Below, one piece after another: positions 6,046 through 14,817 of a DNA stretch of 64,000 nucleotides (position 1 is its first letter; the number at the start of each line of letters is the position of its first letter). A program made the translations under genes and the position numbers. Source of the stretch: ZC4RG29 sp036563875 (GTDB lineage Bacteria > Bacteroidota > Bacteroidia > Cytophagales > Cyclobacteriaceae); NCBI GenBank assembly GCA_036563875.1, contig DATCLO010000207.1, positions 78,912 to 142,911 of the forward strand, written 5' to 3'. A model generated the notes under the pieces. The model was given only the letters and a program-made list of their open reading frames with translations. It made no database searches and was not told the DNA's origin.

Positions 6046-8757
6046 CTATCTGAGTTGTTGGCCGATAGTAAAGTGGAATTGCGAACCACTGATTTCGTTC
6101 GAAAACGGCAGCCTGTCAAATCCATACGCCCAATTCAGTCCGATCAGCCCGAAAGCCGGCATAAACAGCCGTACTCCGGCCCCTGCCGATTTATATAGCT
6201 TAAACGGATTAAAGTCCTCATAATTACCCCAGTTGCCTCCGGCTTCCGTGAAAATGAACCCGTAAATCGTAGCGGCATTGCCCGTAGTTACGGGATACCG
6301 CAACTCCAGGCCCAATTTATCATAAACAATACCGCCCTGGGTGGTCTTTGGCGATTCCTGCCCGTAGCGGGCGTATAGCGGCGGCGTAACCAGGTTGTCC
6401 TCGTAGCCCCTCAAACCAATAATTTCCTGACCGAGGACGAATGAGCCAATTCCACCGGCAAGTCCGGCACCCCCCATGAAGAACCGCTCGAATGGACCGA
6501 TGCCGTACTTCTTCGAGTAGGATCCGATAAACCCAAAGTGCGCCTTGGCTTCCAAAACGAGTTTCTTCTTGTTATCGAGCGGCATGTAGTACTTCGCATC
6601 GAACATCCACTTGTGGTACTCTATCCACTTGAACTTTTGTTGGTTGAACGTTTCCACCGCCTCCGGATCTTCGGGATCGTAGCTATTGTAATTAATGTTA
6701 CGCCACAATGAGAATGGCGGGGTGAACGAAACACTAAGTGAGATTTCAGACCCTTCTGTCGGATAGCGCGGGTCACCCGTGCTTCTCCGCGAGAGCGTCG
6801 TGTTGAACGTGATGCTGTTAGCGTCTCCGTTGGAGAACCCAATACCAACAGGGTAATCTCTCAGCGAATACTTTGTATAGGATATCGAGTTCGATAACGT
6901 GAAGTAGTTGTCGGGCCATTCGAGCAAACGACCCAAACCAACAGAGAAGTTCAGTACACTCAAGCGCTGCGCGTCGTTGACCTCCGCACGGAAGCCGTAG
7001 TAAAATGCCCGTTGCACGGAGTGGTTGAAACTTACCGAGAAAGACTGCGGCTTCCGTCCACCCAGCCAGGGTTCGGTGAAGGAGAAACCGTAGTTCTGAT
7101 ACGCTTTGCCGTTTGCCTGCATGCGCAGTGACAGACGCTGACCATCGCCGACAGGCAGCGGCCTCCACTTGGATCGATCTGGTATGTTGCGTATGGAGAA
7201 GTTGTTGAACGTTAATCCAAGCGTACCTACAAAGCCATAGTATCCACCCCAACCACCAGAAAGTTCAATCTGGTCGTTGGATTGTTCTTCGACAGACCAT
7301 TCGATGTCAACTGTTCCGTTAGCGGGATTCGGCACGAGATTCTGTGAAATCTTCTCAGGGTTGAAATAGCCAAGCTGAGCGAGCGATTGCTGCGTGCGGA
7401 TAATGTCCGAACGGCTGAATTTCCTGCCCGGCACAGTACGAAGTTCGCGGCGGATCACGTGATCGCTCGTGCGCTCATTGCCAGTAATCGTAACCTGATT
7501 AATGGTTGCCTGTTCGCCTTCTGTAATGCGCATTTCGACGTCGATAGAATCGCCGGCGATAGCAACTTCGTAAGGTTGAATGCGGAAGAAGAGGTATCCG
7601 TCGTCCATGTACAGACCACTGATGTCAGCTCCTTTTGGGTTAAATGTGATCTTTCTCTGAAGCAGCTCGCGATCATACACGTCGCCCTTCTTGATACCCA
7701 GAATCGCGTTCAGTGTGCGGTCAGTATGGATATAGTTTCCGGTCCAGTAAATATTGCGGAAGTAGTATTTGGGACCTTCATAAATCTGCATCTCAAGGTT
7801 GATCGTACGGTCGTCGTGGTTGTACACCGTGTCCATCACGATTTCTGCGTCGCGATAGCCCCTTGAGTTATAGAAGGCGATGACTTTCTTCTTATCCTCT
7901 TCGTAATCGGATTGAATGTACTTCGAGGTGTTGAAGATGTTGAGTCGGACGTTCTTGTTAAGAAACTCTCTTGCTTCCATCCACGACGCCTTCTTTTTCT
8001 CTGCCAAGTAATCGGCAGGCTTTCGCGCCAGCAACTCCGAAATGATCGCTCTGTGAAGGTAGATGCCGGCACGTTCGTGTGTGCCCTTCATCTTCTTCTT
8101 GATCTTGCTATCGGGGATGTTTTCGTTGCCGTAGATGTCGATGCTGTTGATCTTGACCTTCGATTTCGGGTTCACCACGATCCGAAGCCGAACGCCTTCA
8201 CGGGTGAGGGTATCTGCCTCCTGAATAACTTTCACTTCTGCGTTGAGATAGCCCTTCTTGACGAAGTGCTTTCGAACGGCAGTTTGTGTATTGCGGATCA
8301 TCGCGTCAGTGACGATCCGTCCCCGTATGAGATCGATGTCTTCCTTGAGCGCGCTTTCCTTGCCTTTGGAAATTCCCACAAAGTAGTAGCTCGTGAGACG
8401 AGGGCGCTCCGCAAGCAGGATCTTGAGGAACACGTTCTCGCCTTCGATCCGGTCGACCGAAATAGTGACGTCACCAACCAGGCCGTGCTTCCAGAGTTTC
8501 CTGATCGCGCCGGAGATGGCGTCACCGGGGATTTTGATTTTATCACCTACTCTCAATCCGGTCAGGGAGATGATAGCATTCTCATCTAAGATGTTCAATC
8601 CTTCGACTGAAATCCCTCCAATGACGTATTCGCTGGGATTAGCGTAGTTCAGCCGGTTATCGCTCGGTGATGCAGGTGCGCGATCTCTCCTGCGGAACTG
8701 GGCCTGCGAATCCACCACCGCCAAGGCGAGGAGCAATAACAGTAGCAATCGCTTCAT
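6046..8757 (-). CDS. bamA: Outer membrane protein assembly factor BamA
   Basis: A 903-residue Omp85 protein, the core of the machine that folds and inserts outer-membrane beta-barrels. After a signal peptide ('LLLLLLALAVVDSQAQ') come about five POTRA domains in residues 45-460; repeat signatures include 'ISVEGLNILDENAII', 'KINSIDIYGNENIPDSKI' and 'INQVTITGNERTSDHVIRREL'. The C-terminal half is the 16-stranded barrel, including 'GGAGLAGG' and 'GLRGYEDN' (the conserved lid-loop motif VRGY/LRGY type). It is longer than the E. coli protein (810), as usual in Bacteroidota. It abuts uppS upstream and ompH downstream. Confidence 0.96.
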   Translation of the reverse strand: MKRLLLLLLLALAVVDSQAQFRRRDRAPASPSDNRLNYANPSEYVIGGISVEGLNILDENAIISLTGLRVGDKIKIPGDAISGAIRKLWKHGLVGDVTISVDRIEGENVFLKILLAERPRLTSYYFVGISKGKESALKEDIDLIRGRIVTDAMIRNTQTAVRKHFVKKGYLNAEVKVIQEADTLTREGVRLRIVVNPKSKVKINSIDIYGNENIPDSKIKKKMKGTHERAGIYLHRAIISELLARKPADYLAEKKKASWMEAREFLNKNVRLNIFNTSKYIQSDYEEDKKKVIAFYNSRGYRDAEIVMDTVYNHDDRTINLEMQIYEGPKYYFRNIYWTGNYIHTDRTLNAILGIKKGDVYDRELLQRKITFNPKGADISGLYMDDGYLFFRIQPYEVAIAGDSIDVEMRITEGEQATINQVTITGNERTSDHVIRRELRTVPGRKFSRSDIIRTQQSLAQLGYFNPEKISQNLVPNPANGTVDIEWSVEEQSNDQIELSGGWGGYYGFVGTLGLTFNNFSIRNIPDRSKWRPLPVGDGQRLSLRMQANGKAYQNYGFSFTEPWLGGRKPQSFSVSFNHSVQRAFYYGFRAEVNDAQRLSVLNFSVGLGRLLEWPDNYFTLSNSISYTKYSLRDYPVGIGFSNGDANSITFNTTLSRRSTGDPRYPTEGSEISLSVSFTPPFSLWRNINYNSYDPEDPEAVETFNQQKFKWIEYHKWMFDAKYYMPLDNKKKLVLEAKAHFGFIGSYSKKYGIGPFERFFMGGAGLAGGIGSFVLGQEIIGLRGYEDNLVTPPLYARYGQESPKTTQGGIVYDKLGLELRYPVTTGNAATIYGFIFTEAGGNWGNYEDFNPFKLYKSAGAGVRLFMPAFGLIGLNWAYGFDRLPFSNEISGSQFHFTIGQQLR

Positions 8758-9510
8758 CTAGCTTACCGGGTTCAATTGTTCACTTGTCTTGCCGAATCTC
8801 CTCTCGCGCTGCTGATACGACCATACCGCCTCGTACAGGTGCTCTTTCCTGAAATCGGGCCACAATGTGGGAGTGATGTACAGTTCCGTATAGGCGATCT
8901 GCCACAGCAGGAAGTTGCTGACTCGCATTTCGCCACTTGTACGGATGAGGAGCTCCGGATCTGGGATGCCTGGGGCCTGCAAATAGTTTTCAAACAGGCG
9001 GTCTGAAATGTCTTTTTCGTCAATCTTGCCGCTTTGAACGTCTCTGACGAGCGATTTTACGGCCTGGATGATTTCCCAGCGGCCGCTGTAGCTGAGTGCG
9101 ATGTTCAGCGTCAGGCCCGTATTGCTACGGGTTTGTTCGATGGCCCATTTGAGGTTTTCCTGGCACTCGGGAGGGAGGTCGGAAAGCTCTCCTACCGTGA
9201 TCAGGCGAACCTGGTTTTCCATAAGGCGGTCGATTTCCTGTTTCAGGGTACTTACCAGCAGCTCCATCAGGCCCTCGACTTCCTCCTTAGGTCGACCCCA
9301 GTTTTCCGTGGAAAACGCGTACAGCGTCAGGTATTTCACTCCAAGCTCACCACAGGCCTCAGTCACTTCTCTCACGGCCTGGACGGCATTTTTATGCCCA
9401 AAGATTCGCATGGCGCCCTTCCGCTTCGCCCATCTGCCGTTCCCGTCCATGATCACGGCGATGTGACGAGGCAGCCTGTTTTGGTCAATAAGTTCCTTAT
9501 AAGACGCCAT
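8758..9510 (-). CDS. uppS: Isoprenyl transferase (undecaprenyl diphosphate synthase)
   Basis: A 250-residue cis-prenyltransferase that adds isopentenyl units to farnesyl diphosphate, giving the C55 carrier lipid for peptidoglycan and O-antigen. The signature 'AVIMDGNGRWAKRKG' has the catalytic Asp22; 'GHKNAVQAVREV', 'YLTLYAFSTENWGRP' and the C-terminal 'LLIRTSGEMRVSNFLLWQ' are further family motifs. Its stop is immediately followed by the bamA ATG, linking lipid-carrier supply with outer-membrane assembly in one operon. A -7 element lies 9 bases before the start. Confidence 0.96.
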   Translation of the reverse strand: MASYKELIDQNRLPRHIAVIMDGNGRWAKRKGAMRIFGHKNAVQAVREVTEACGELGVKYLTLYAFSTENWGRPKEEVEGLMELLVSTLKQEIDRLMENQVRLITVGELSDLPPECQENLKWAIEQTRSNTGLTLNIALSYSGRWEIIQAVKSLVRDVQSGKIDEKDISDRLFENYLQAPGIPDPELLIRTSGEMRVSNFLLWQIAYTELYITPTLWPDFRKEHLYEAVWSYQQRERRFGKTSEQLNPVS

Positions 9511-9518
9511 AGAGGGTG

Positions 9519-9526
9519 CAAAATTA
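9519..9526 (-). promoter_or_regulatory. -7 promoter element (TAATTTTG) of the uppS operon
   Basis: On the minus strand TAATTTTG matches TAnnTTTG and sits 9 bases upstream of the uppS ATG, predicting a leader of only about 4 bases. No -33 TTTG is found at 17-19 bases. Confidence 0.55.
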
Positions 9527-9555
9527 GCGTATTTCCCGGAATGATCGGCATTATT

Positions 9556-9605
9556 CAGTGTGAGTATGAAAGTGATTGCGAAACCCCACTCTCACTCTCA
9601 CACTG
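9556..9605. repeat. Imperfect 19-base inverted repeat between uppS and a DUF6089 gene
   Basis: The arm at 9556-9574 and the arm at 9587-9605 pair at 16 of 19 positions around a 12-base loop. The arms consist of CACT/CTCA-type low-complexity units. It lies just after the stop of the DUF6089 gene, so it could act as a terminator-like or mRNA-stabilising hairpin, but there is no T tract. Confidence 0.7.
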
Positions 9606-10280
9606 TTAATATGGGCTGGAAGGGCAGGGGATATCATAGAAGGTCCTTGTCAGGGTAATCCCCAGAAAAAAGTAGTTGTCCTTGTCATACGGGTTCGCGT
9701 ACTGGTAATTCTTCACGCGCGTGTCTTCGTCTGATACATTATCAAGATAGTCGAAGAACGTTTTGCGCACTCCGAATTCCAGCGCCATGTACCACTTTGG
9801 GTTGAGAATGTATTTCACTCCTACTCCGAGAGGAACAGACGGCTGGACGTTGCTGTATTCCGCGGGCTTGTCGTCATTGCCGGAAATACCAAACAGCGCG
9901 AGTCCTCCGAACATATAGGGTGAAAAGCGATGGAGAAACTTTTCATCGCGCCAGTTGAGGAAGTGATACTCCAGGACCGTTGATGCTTCGAAAAGAAAAA
10001 TATCGAATGATGCGTCCCGTTGCTCGGCGAAAGCGTCGATAGGTTTGCGATCACTTGCTCCAAGAAATCCTGCCGTGACGCCCGCACGAAAACTTACAAC
10101 CTTTGAAAGGTTGGAGCGATAGAATACTGTGCCCGCTGGTTTGGAAAATGAAAAGTCATACGTGCGAACAAGGTCGCCAGTATAGTTGAACGTTCCAAGC
10201 CCAAAGCCAATCTCAGAGCGCTGAGCCAAAGACACATGTGCAAGGCAAACCGAAAGCCCCAGAACAAGGATGATCCGCAT
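9606..10280 (-). CDS. DUF6089-family outer membrane beta-barrel protein (short copy)
   Basis: A 224-residue exported protein with a signal peptide (cut near 'VSLAQ'), then 'EIGFGLGTFNYTGDLVRTY', the opening strand and turn typical of DUF6089/PorG-like porin-type barrels in Bacteroidota. Alternating hydrophobic strands follow ('PSVPLGVGVKYILNPKWYMALEFGVRKTFFDYLDNVS'). It is translationally coupled to the longer paralogue upstream (TAATG overlap at 10278-10282). PorG is a T9SS barrel of this kind, but I cannot tell whether this is the T9SS member or a general outer-membrane protein. Confidence 0.82.
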   Translation of the reverse strand: MRIILVLGLSVCLAHVSLAQRSEIGFGLGTFNYTGDLVRTYDFSFSKPAGTVFYRSNLSKVVSFRAGVTAGFLGASDRKPIDAFAEQRDASFDIFLFEASTVLEYHFLNWRDEKFLHRFSPYMFGGLALFGISGNDDKPAEYSNVQPSVPLGVGVKYILNPKWYMALEFGVRKTFFDYLDNVSDEDTRVKNYQYANPYDKDNYFFLGITLTRTFYDIPCPSSPY

Positions 10281-11338
10281 TACCGGAATTTAGCGCGATT
10301 AAATGTCTTGCCGATGACATAGCTGAGCCTTACGGTGGTGACGGTGAAAATGTCGGTGTCGCTCTTGTTACCCCGCACGTTGTCGCGAGACTCCTGGCCA
10401 TACCCTGGAATCACAGTGTATGTACGTCCATCGCGGCCTACATAGCTATGCGTGTTGGAAGTGCCCAGCTCGTATCCTCGATACGATAATGAACGGGCCA
10501 GTTCATTGTCGCCAAACACACCCAGGTCGACATAGTTTTGACTCACGTCATCAAGGTAGTCAGTAAACGTATACCGTATCCCGAACTCCGCCGAAAGGTC
10601 CATGACTTCGTTTAGTCGAAAACGAACGCCAACGCCAAAAGGTATAGCAACCTGAAAATTATTGTAGGGTTTGATGCCAAAGTTAACATCACCTTCCTGG
10701 AGGGTAGCATGTTGCCCCTCAGTACCAAGGTCGATCAGGTCCACCCATTCGCCGGCATTTTCAAAGGGTACACCGTTCAGACCTCTTTCAGGCACCTTGG
10801 CCTGCGGGTTGTGATGAAATACTGACACCCCAATGTAAGCAAAGGGTGTCCAACGAACACGGCTTATGTATGTGTGTTGATTCTCGTAAAGATCAAAGAC
10901 ACCGACAATTGACAGTTCCTTAATGCGGTTTCGGAATGAGAGGTTACGTTGGTAACGGAACACACCGTTCTCCGTGTCGTTGCGATTTGCTGACTCCGCA
11001 TCAGACCCCTGAAGCGAGCCGTACATGAACGAACTTCTCAAAGAGAACCGTGGGCCTAAACGCTGTGTGAGGGAGACACCAACAGCAGGCTTGGTGAAAC
11101 CGAAGTCTGTGCTGACCTTGCTTGGCTTAGGCGAAAGGTCGCCGTAATAATTCAGCGCGTTCAGCGTGATGTCGATCTGATTGTAGCGATTGGCTTGGGG
11201 GAACCCGCGTTTCTTACCGCGGAAAGTCATCATACGAATGTTATTGCGCTTGATGTCGCGCCGATCCATCTGGGCGGTGGCTTCAAAAACGAGGCTGGAG
11301 AGGAAGAGCACGACAGCCACCTGGAAAAGTGTTCTCAT
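10280..11338 (-). CDS. DUF6089-family outer membrane beta-barrel protein (long copy)
   Basis: A 352-residue paralogue of the following gene, with a signal peptide ('VVLFLSSLVFEATAQ'). It shares the 'ITLNALNYYGDLSPK' first-strand motif, the 'IPFGVGVRFRLNEVMDLSAEFGIRYTFTDYLDDVSQNYVD' block and strand periodicity, but has longer extracellular loops (residues about 165-215 and 275-320). The pair lies between nadK and uppS/bamA, so they probably encode outer-membrane clients or partners of BamA. A TAAATTTG -7 element precedes it. Confidence 0.82.
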   Translation of the reverse strand: MRTLFQVAVVLFLSSLVFEATAQMDRRDIKRNNIRMMTFRGKKRGFPQANRYNQIDITLNALNYYGDLSPKPSKVSTDFGFTKPAVGVSLTQRLGPRFSLRSSFMYGSLQGSDAESANRNDTENGVFRYQRNLSFRNRIKELSIVGVFDLYENQHTYISRVRWTPFAYIGVSVFHHNPQAKVPERGLNGVPFENAGEWVDLIDLGTEGQHATLQEGDVNFGIKPYNNFQVAIPFGVGVRFRLNEVMDLSAEFGIRYTFTDYLDDVSQNYVDLGVFGDNELARSLSYRGYELGTSNTHSYVGRDGRTYTVIPGYGQESRDNVRGNKSDTDIFTVTTVRLSYVIGKTFNRAKFR

Positions 11339-11375
11339 GGCGAAAAAAAATGAATACGCAATGAACTGTAAATTA

Positions 11376-11383
11376 CAAATTTA
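11376..11383 (-). promoter_or_regulatory. -7 promoter element (TAAATTTG) of the DUF6089 pair
   Basis: On the minus strand TAAATTTG matches TAnnTTTG, 37 bases before the ATG at 11338 and just past the nadK stop. No -33 box at standard spacing, so this is a partial match. Confidence 0.45.
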
Positions 11384-11392
11384 GCAATTTTT

Positions 11393-12268
11393 TTAATTCC
11401 TCGCATCCAGTCCCCAGTTCAACTTTTGCCGGAGCGTTTTGAAGTAATGTTGTCCCCGTAACTGCACCAAATTGACCCGGATATTGGCCTTTTTGACCAT
11501 CAGTTTCACGGTTTCGTCGACAGTCTCCATTCGGGAATCCAGGGACACGATAAACTTTTTGCTCCTGCCCTCCACCCGGAAGGTGATCTCGGAGGCGTCG
11601 GGGACGACGATGGGCCGGACCGTAAGATTGTGGGGGCTTACAGGAGTTATGACAAAGCACTCGGATCCAGGGAAAACGAGCGGGCCCCCGCAACTCAGCG
11701 AGTACCCGGTAGAGCCAGTGGGTGTCGCAACGATGATACCATCCGCCCAGTAGGAATTCAGAAATTCACCATCGATAAAAGTATGCACTGTTATCATCGA
11801 TGAACTGTCCTTCTTCACCAGTGTGAAGTCATTCAGTGCGTATCCGAAACCACCAAACAAATCACGATCAGAGTGCAGGCTGATAAGCACACGCTCATCG
11901 ATATCATATTCCTTTCGGAAGATCATGTCCATTGCCTCGTCGATCTCTTCACGACCTATGGTCGCAAGAAATCCAAGCCGACCTGTGTTGATGCCAAAGA
12001 TGGGTATTCCGGTTTTACCAACATGTGTCACACATTCGAGGAGGGTACCATCGCCACCAAGACTGAAGAACAGGTCAACCTTTCGAAGGCTTTCGCCTGG
12101 CTCGTAGGTTTTATACTTGAATTTTCGGAACTGGGCAAGACGGAGGCTTTTCTGGAAGCGGGATGATACGAGCACCTCGACTTTTTCTTTAGCCAGCCTC
12201 TCCAGTATGCGTTCGATAAAAGGTGCTGATTGGCGTGTAAAGTCCTTACCGTGTACACCAATCCTCAT
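11393..12268 (-). CDS. nadK: NAD kinase
   Basis: A 291-residue enzyme that phosphorylates NAD to NADP. The diagnostic 'GGDGTLLE' (residues 71-78), 'NTGRLGFLA' (about 94-102), 'NDFTLVKKD' and 'TPTGSTGYSLSCGGP' (Gly-rich nucleotide loop) are all present, so it looks fully active. Cytoplasmic, no signal peptide. It follows the CBS-domain gene by 45 bases and precedes the DUF6089 pair, all on the minus strand, an arrangement I recall from other Bacteroidota. Confidence 0.96.
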   Translation of the reverse strand: MRIGVHGKDFTRQSAPFIERILERLAKEKVEVLVSSRFQKSLRLAQFRKFKYKTYEPGESLRKVDLFFSLGGDGTLLECVTHVGKTGIPIFGINTGRLGFLATIGREEIDEAMDMIFRKEYDIDERVLISLHSDRDLFGGFGYALNDFTLVKKDSSSMITVHTFIDGEFLNSYWADGIIVATPTGSTGYSLSCGGPLVFPGSECFVITPVSPHNLTVRPIVVPDASEITFRVEGRSKKFIVSLDSRMETVDETVKLMVKKANIRVNLVQLRGQHYFKTLRQKLNWGLDARN

Positions 12269-12313
12269 GCGCTGGAAGTTTGATCGGAAGTGGAGGAAAA
12301 CCGGGGCAAGATA

Positions 12314-12979
12314 CTAAATATCGAGGTAGCGCAGGAGCATGTCTATGCGCTCTTTTTCGCTTGTGATGGGTTTGGTTTCCTGGTAGCGGCCAATGACCTT
12401 GTATCCGAAGCGCTCAAGCGTAGCAACGATCCTCGACAAATCGAGTTCGTTGATCTTCAGCGTAAGCCTGATCTTACCCGGATCGAGCGGGTCTTCCTTC
12501 ACTATGCTGCTGAGCACCTTCGCGTGGTTCTCTTCGATGAGCCGACTGATCTCAGCCAGTGAGTAATCAACAAGAGGAAGGGAAATCACAAGAATTCCTC
12601 CGGGAAGCTGGACCGCTGCGGTCTGGGCAAATGATGTCAGGGTATCCTGAACGGTGATCACACCGCAGTACGTCTGGTCTTCATTGAGTACGGCAACGAG
12701 TTGGAGTTTATTCTCTGCTGCGACTTTCAGGATATCATAAAAGTGGGCATCCAAACTAACATGACAACGCTGCCCGATCAGTTTGAATGATTTGACCTGG
12801 TTCTCGATGTCGTTTGCTTCGAGAATAATTTCTTCAGAGATGAATCCCAGCAGCTTGTTGTCTTCAACTACGGGAAGGTGGTTGACGCGAAATTCCTCCA
12901 TCCAGACGATCGCCTTGTGCGCGTCATCCGTCCCCTTAAGGGGAGGAATCATATGATTTATCAAGTCCTCAGCGATCAT
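12314..12979 (-). CDS. CBS-domain protein
   Basis: A 221-residue soluble protein with two N-terminal CBS modules (about residues 1-60 and 70-125; 'NHLPVVEDNKLLGFISEEII' and 'LQLVAVLNEDQTYCGVITVQDTL' are the typical hairpin ends). CBS pairs bind adenosyl nucleotides. The C-terminal ~90 residues ('GGILVISLPLVDYSLAEISRLIEENHAKVL', then 'KIRLTLKINELDLSRIVATLERFGYKV') look like an ACT-type regulatory fold. No enzymatic domain, so probably a nucleotide-sensing regulator. It overlaps the upstream hydrolase gene by 4 bases. Confidence 0.85.
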   Translation of the reverse strand: MIAEDLINHMIPPLKGTDDAHKAIVWMEEFRVNHLPVVEDNKLLGFISEEIILEANDIENQVKSFKLIGQRCHVSLDAHFYDILKVAAENKLQLVAVLNEDQTYCGVITVQDTLTSFAQTAAVQLPGGILVISLPLVDYSLAEISRLIEENHAKVLSSIVKEDPLDPGKIRLTLKINELDLSRIVATLERFGYKVIGRYQETKPITSEKERIDMLLRYLDI

Positions 12980-13755
12980 GTTGGCGTAGGTGAGCTGCTG
13001 TTTAAATCTAACAAAAATCCTTCCACAATTTCGTTAAACCGTTCAGGATGCTCCATCATGGGCGCATGGCAGCATTGGTCAATGAATTTCAGCTCCGAAT
13101 TGGGAATAAGGCGCCCAAATTCATGAGCTACCATTGCCGGCGTAATGGTATCATTCAGACCCCAGACCAATAGTGTCGGCACTTTGATGGCCTTGATTTC
13201 ATTGGCGAGGTTATTTCGCTGTGCGGATTTGGCGATAGCCACAATACGCATGCACTTAGGGATATTCCTGGTCGTCTCGAAGACCTCGTCCACCAGTTCC
13301 TTTGTGGCCACGTCCGGACTGTAAAAAGTGTAAGCGACGCGCTCTTTTACATACTCATAATTTCCCCGCTTGGGATAGGATCCCCCCATAGAATCCTCGA
13401 ACAAACCTGAGCTTCCCGTCAGTATGAGTCGCTTAACCTTGTCGCCGTTTCGCAGCGTATACATCAGGGCGATATGACCTCCAAGACTATTTCCCATGAG
13501 GACGATGTCATGCAGGTCCATGAACTTGACAAAGTCTTCCAGGAATTTCGTCAGGCCGTCCAGACCAGCCTCTTTGATGGGCATTTCATAGATGGGAAGC
13601 ATGGGGATGACAACCCTGAAGTTGGAGGAGAACCGCTCAACTACTCCTTCCCAGTTGCTTAATGCTCCAAATAATCCGTGCAGCAGCAATAGCACGGGAC
13701 CTCTGCCTTCATCGACAAACTTGAAACGATCCGATTCCTTGACTACCAGGCCCAT
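12976..13755 (-). CDS. Alpha/beta-fold hydrolase
   Basis: A 259-residue cytoplasmic hydrolase. The oxyanion motif 'LLLLHGLFG' (residues 22-30), nucleophile Ser90 in 'MGNSLGGHIAL', acid Asp201 in 'VWGLNDTITP' and His229 in 'CCHAPMMEHP' form a complete triad. The sequence resembles MhpC/BioH-type C-C or ester hydrolases, but substrate cannot be inferred. It is the first gene of a run with the CBS protein and nadK. Confidence 0.88.
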   Translation of the reverse strand: MGLVVKESDRFKFVDEGRGPVLLLLHGLFGALSNWEGVVERFSSNFRVVIPMLPIYEMPIKEAGLDGLTKFLEDFVKFMDLHDIVLMGNSLGGHIALMYTLRNGDKVKRLILTGSSGLFEDSMGGSYPKRGNYEYVKERVAYTFYSPDVATKELVDEVFETTRNIPKCMRIVAIAKSAQRNNLANEIKAIKVPTLLVWGLNDTITPAMVAHEFGRLIPNSELKFIDQCCHAPMMEHPERFNEIVEGFLLDLNSSSPTPT

Positions 13756-13826
13756 CTTACTCCGGAGTTATCCCGATAAAAAAACAAAAAATACCAAATT
13801 CCATCCAAAAAATGCGTTGTCACCGC

Positions 13827-14321
13827 CTAAAAGATGCCCCGGAAAGCAGGAATCAATTTCCCAATCCAGCCCGCCACCAGAGGCGCAAAGCCTTCAATAA
13901 TACCATACAAATACGATGAGGCAAACCAATCGGCAACATCTATTTTCAGGGCATCAAAAATCCAAAGGGTCACGCTGAGCATGAAAGCCGTTTTCACCAT
14001 CCCGATAATAGCACCAAAGGCCTGGTCAACGACACCTAGGAACGTGTGTTGTACAATACCTCGAAGCAGGTTACCGATCCATGACACCAGAATCACGATC
14101 AGCACAAATACAACGGCGAAGGCTATATAGGGGAGAATGCTCTGATCGATCTGGAAATTCGAATCCAGCATCAGCATGGCTTTTCCGAGCAACGCGAAGC
14201 CTCCCAGTATACCCAGTACAATTGCGGCCAACGAAATAACGGTCATCAGGAAACCCTCCTTGTAGCCGTTGATGGCTCCGGAAAGGATGATAATTCCCAG
14301 TATGATGTCCGGCCAACTCAA
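13827..14321 (-). CDS. CvpA-family inner-membrane protein
   Basis: A 164-residue protein with four hydrophobic helices (about residues 3-20, 24-46, 60-88 and 100-120). The opening 'WPDIILGIIILSGAINGYKEGF' is the CvpA-family start. E. coli CvpA is linked to colicin V production and bile tolerance; the molecular role in Bacteroidota is unknown. The start overlaps the yqeY stop by 4 bases, so the two are coupled. Confidence 0.88.
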   Translation of the reverse strand: MSWPDIILGIIILSGAINGYKEGFLMTVISLAAIVLGILGGFALLGKAMLMLDSNFQIDQSILPYIAFAVVFVLIVILVSWIGNLLRGIVQHTFLGVVDQAFGAIIGMVKTAFMLSVTLWIFDALKIDVADWFASSYLYGIIEGFAPLVAGWIGKLIPAFRGIF

Positions 14322-14770
14322 GCGGAAAGCAATTCCTTCACGATCGCAGAAATCATCTTGCCTTCGGCCTTGCCTGCCAATTGCTTCGTTGCTGTACCCA
14401 TGACTTTGCCCATGTCCTTTGGACCTGAGGCACCCACTTCGGCAATAATCCGCTGAAGTTCCTTCCGCAGCTCATCTTCCGAAAGCTGTTGAGGCAGGTA
14501 TCGGTTTATGATCTCAAGCTGGAACAGTTCGCGGTCGGCAAGATCTTTACGGGATTGAGCCAGGAAGATATCAGCCGATTCCCGGCGCTGCTTCGCTGCC
14601 TTCATCAATAACTTTGCTTCCGCGTCAGCGGTGAGGTCACCGGTACTTCCTTTCTCCGTTTCGGCCAGCAGGATCATGGACTTGATGCTGCGCAGGGCGT
14701 CCAGTTCTTCTCTGTTCTTCGCCAGCATAGCCTTTTTGATGTCGGCATCAATCCTTTCCTTTAAGCTCAT
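14318..14770 (-). CDS. GatB/YqeY-domain protein
   Basis: A 150-residue helical protein of the YqeY family, related to the tail domain of the amidotransferase subunit GatB that touches tRNA. Signatures: 'LKERIDADIKKAMLAKN', 'LDALRSIKSMILLAETEKG', and the C-terminal helical domain 'GPKDMGKVMGTATKQLAGKAEG'. The ATG at 14770 is chosen over an 18-codon extension because that extension runs into the pdxJ promoter region. The exact role is unknown; a tRNA-related function is the usual guess. Confidence 0.9.
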   Translation of the reverse strand: MSLKERIDADIKKAMLAKNREELDALRSIKSMILLAETEKGSTGDLTADAEAKLLMKAAKQRRESADIFLAQSRKDLADRELFQLEIINRYLPQQLSEDELRKELQRIIAEVGASGPKDMGKVMGTATKQLAGKAEGKMISAIVKELLSA

Positions 14771-14786
14771 ATCAATTTTTCTGTTG

Positions 14787-14794
14787 TACCTTTG
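14787..14794 (+). promoter_or_regulatory. -7 promoter element (TACCTTTG) of pdxJ
   Basis: TACCTTTG fits TAnnTTTG and ends 23 bases before the pdxJ TTG, in the 47-base gap shared with the divergent yqeY gene. The -33 half is not recognisable. Confidence 0.55.
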
Positions 14795-14817
14795 AAACCG
14801 AGATAAAACCTCTCCCC

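Noticed and set aside
7912..8589. A 225-residue open frame on the + strand
   Set aside because: Antisense shadow of bamA; no family similarity and composition of a shadow frame.
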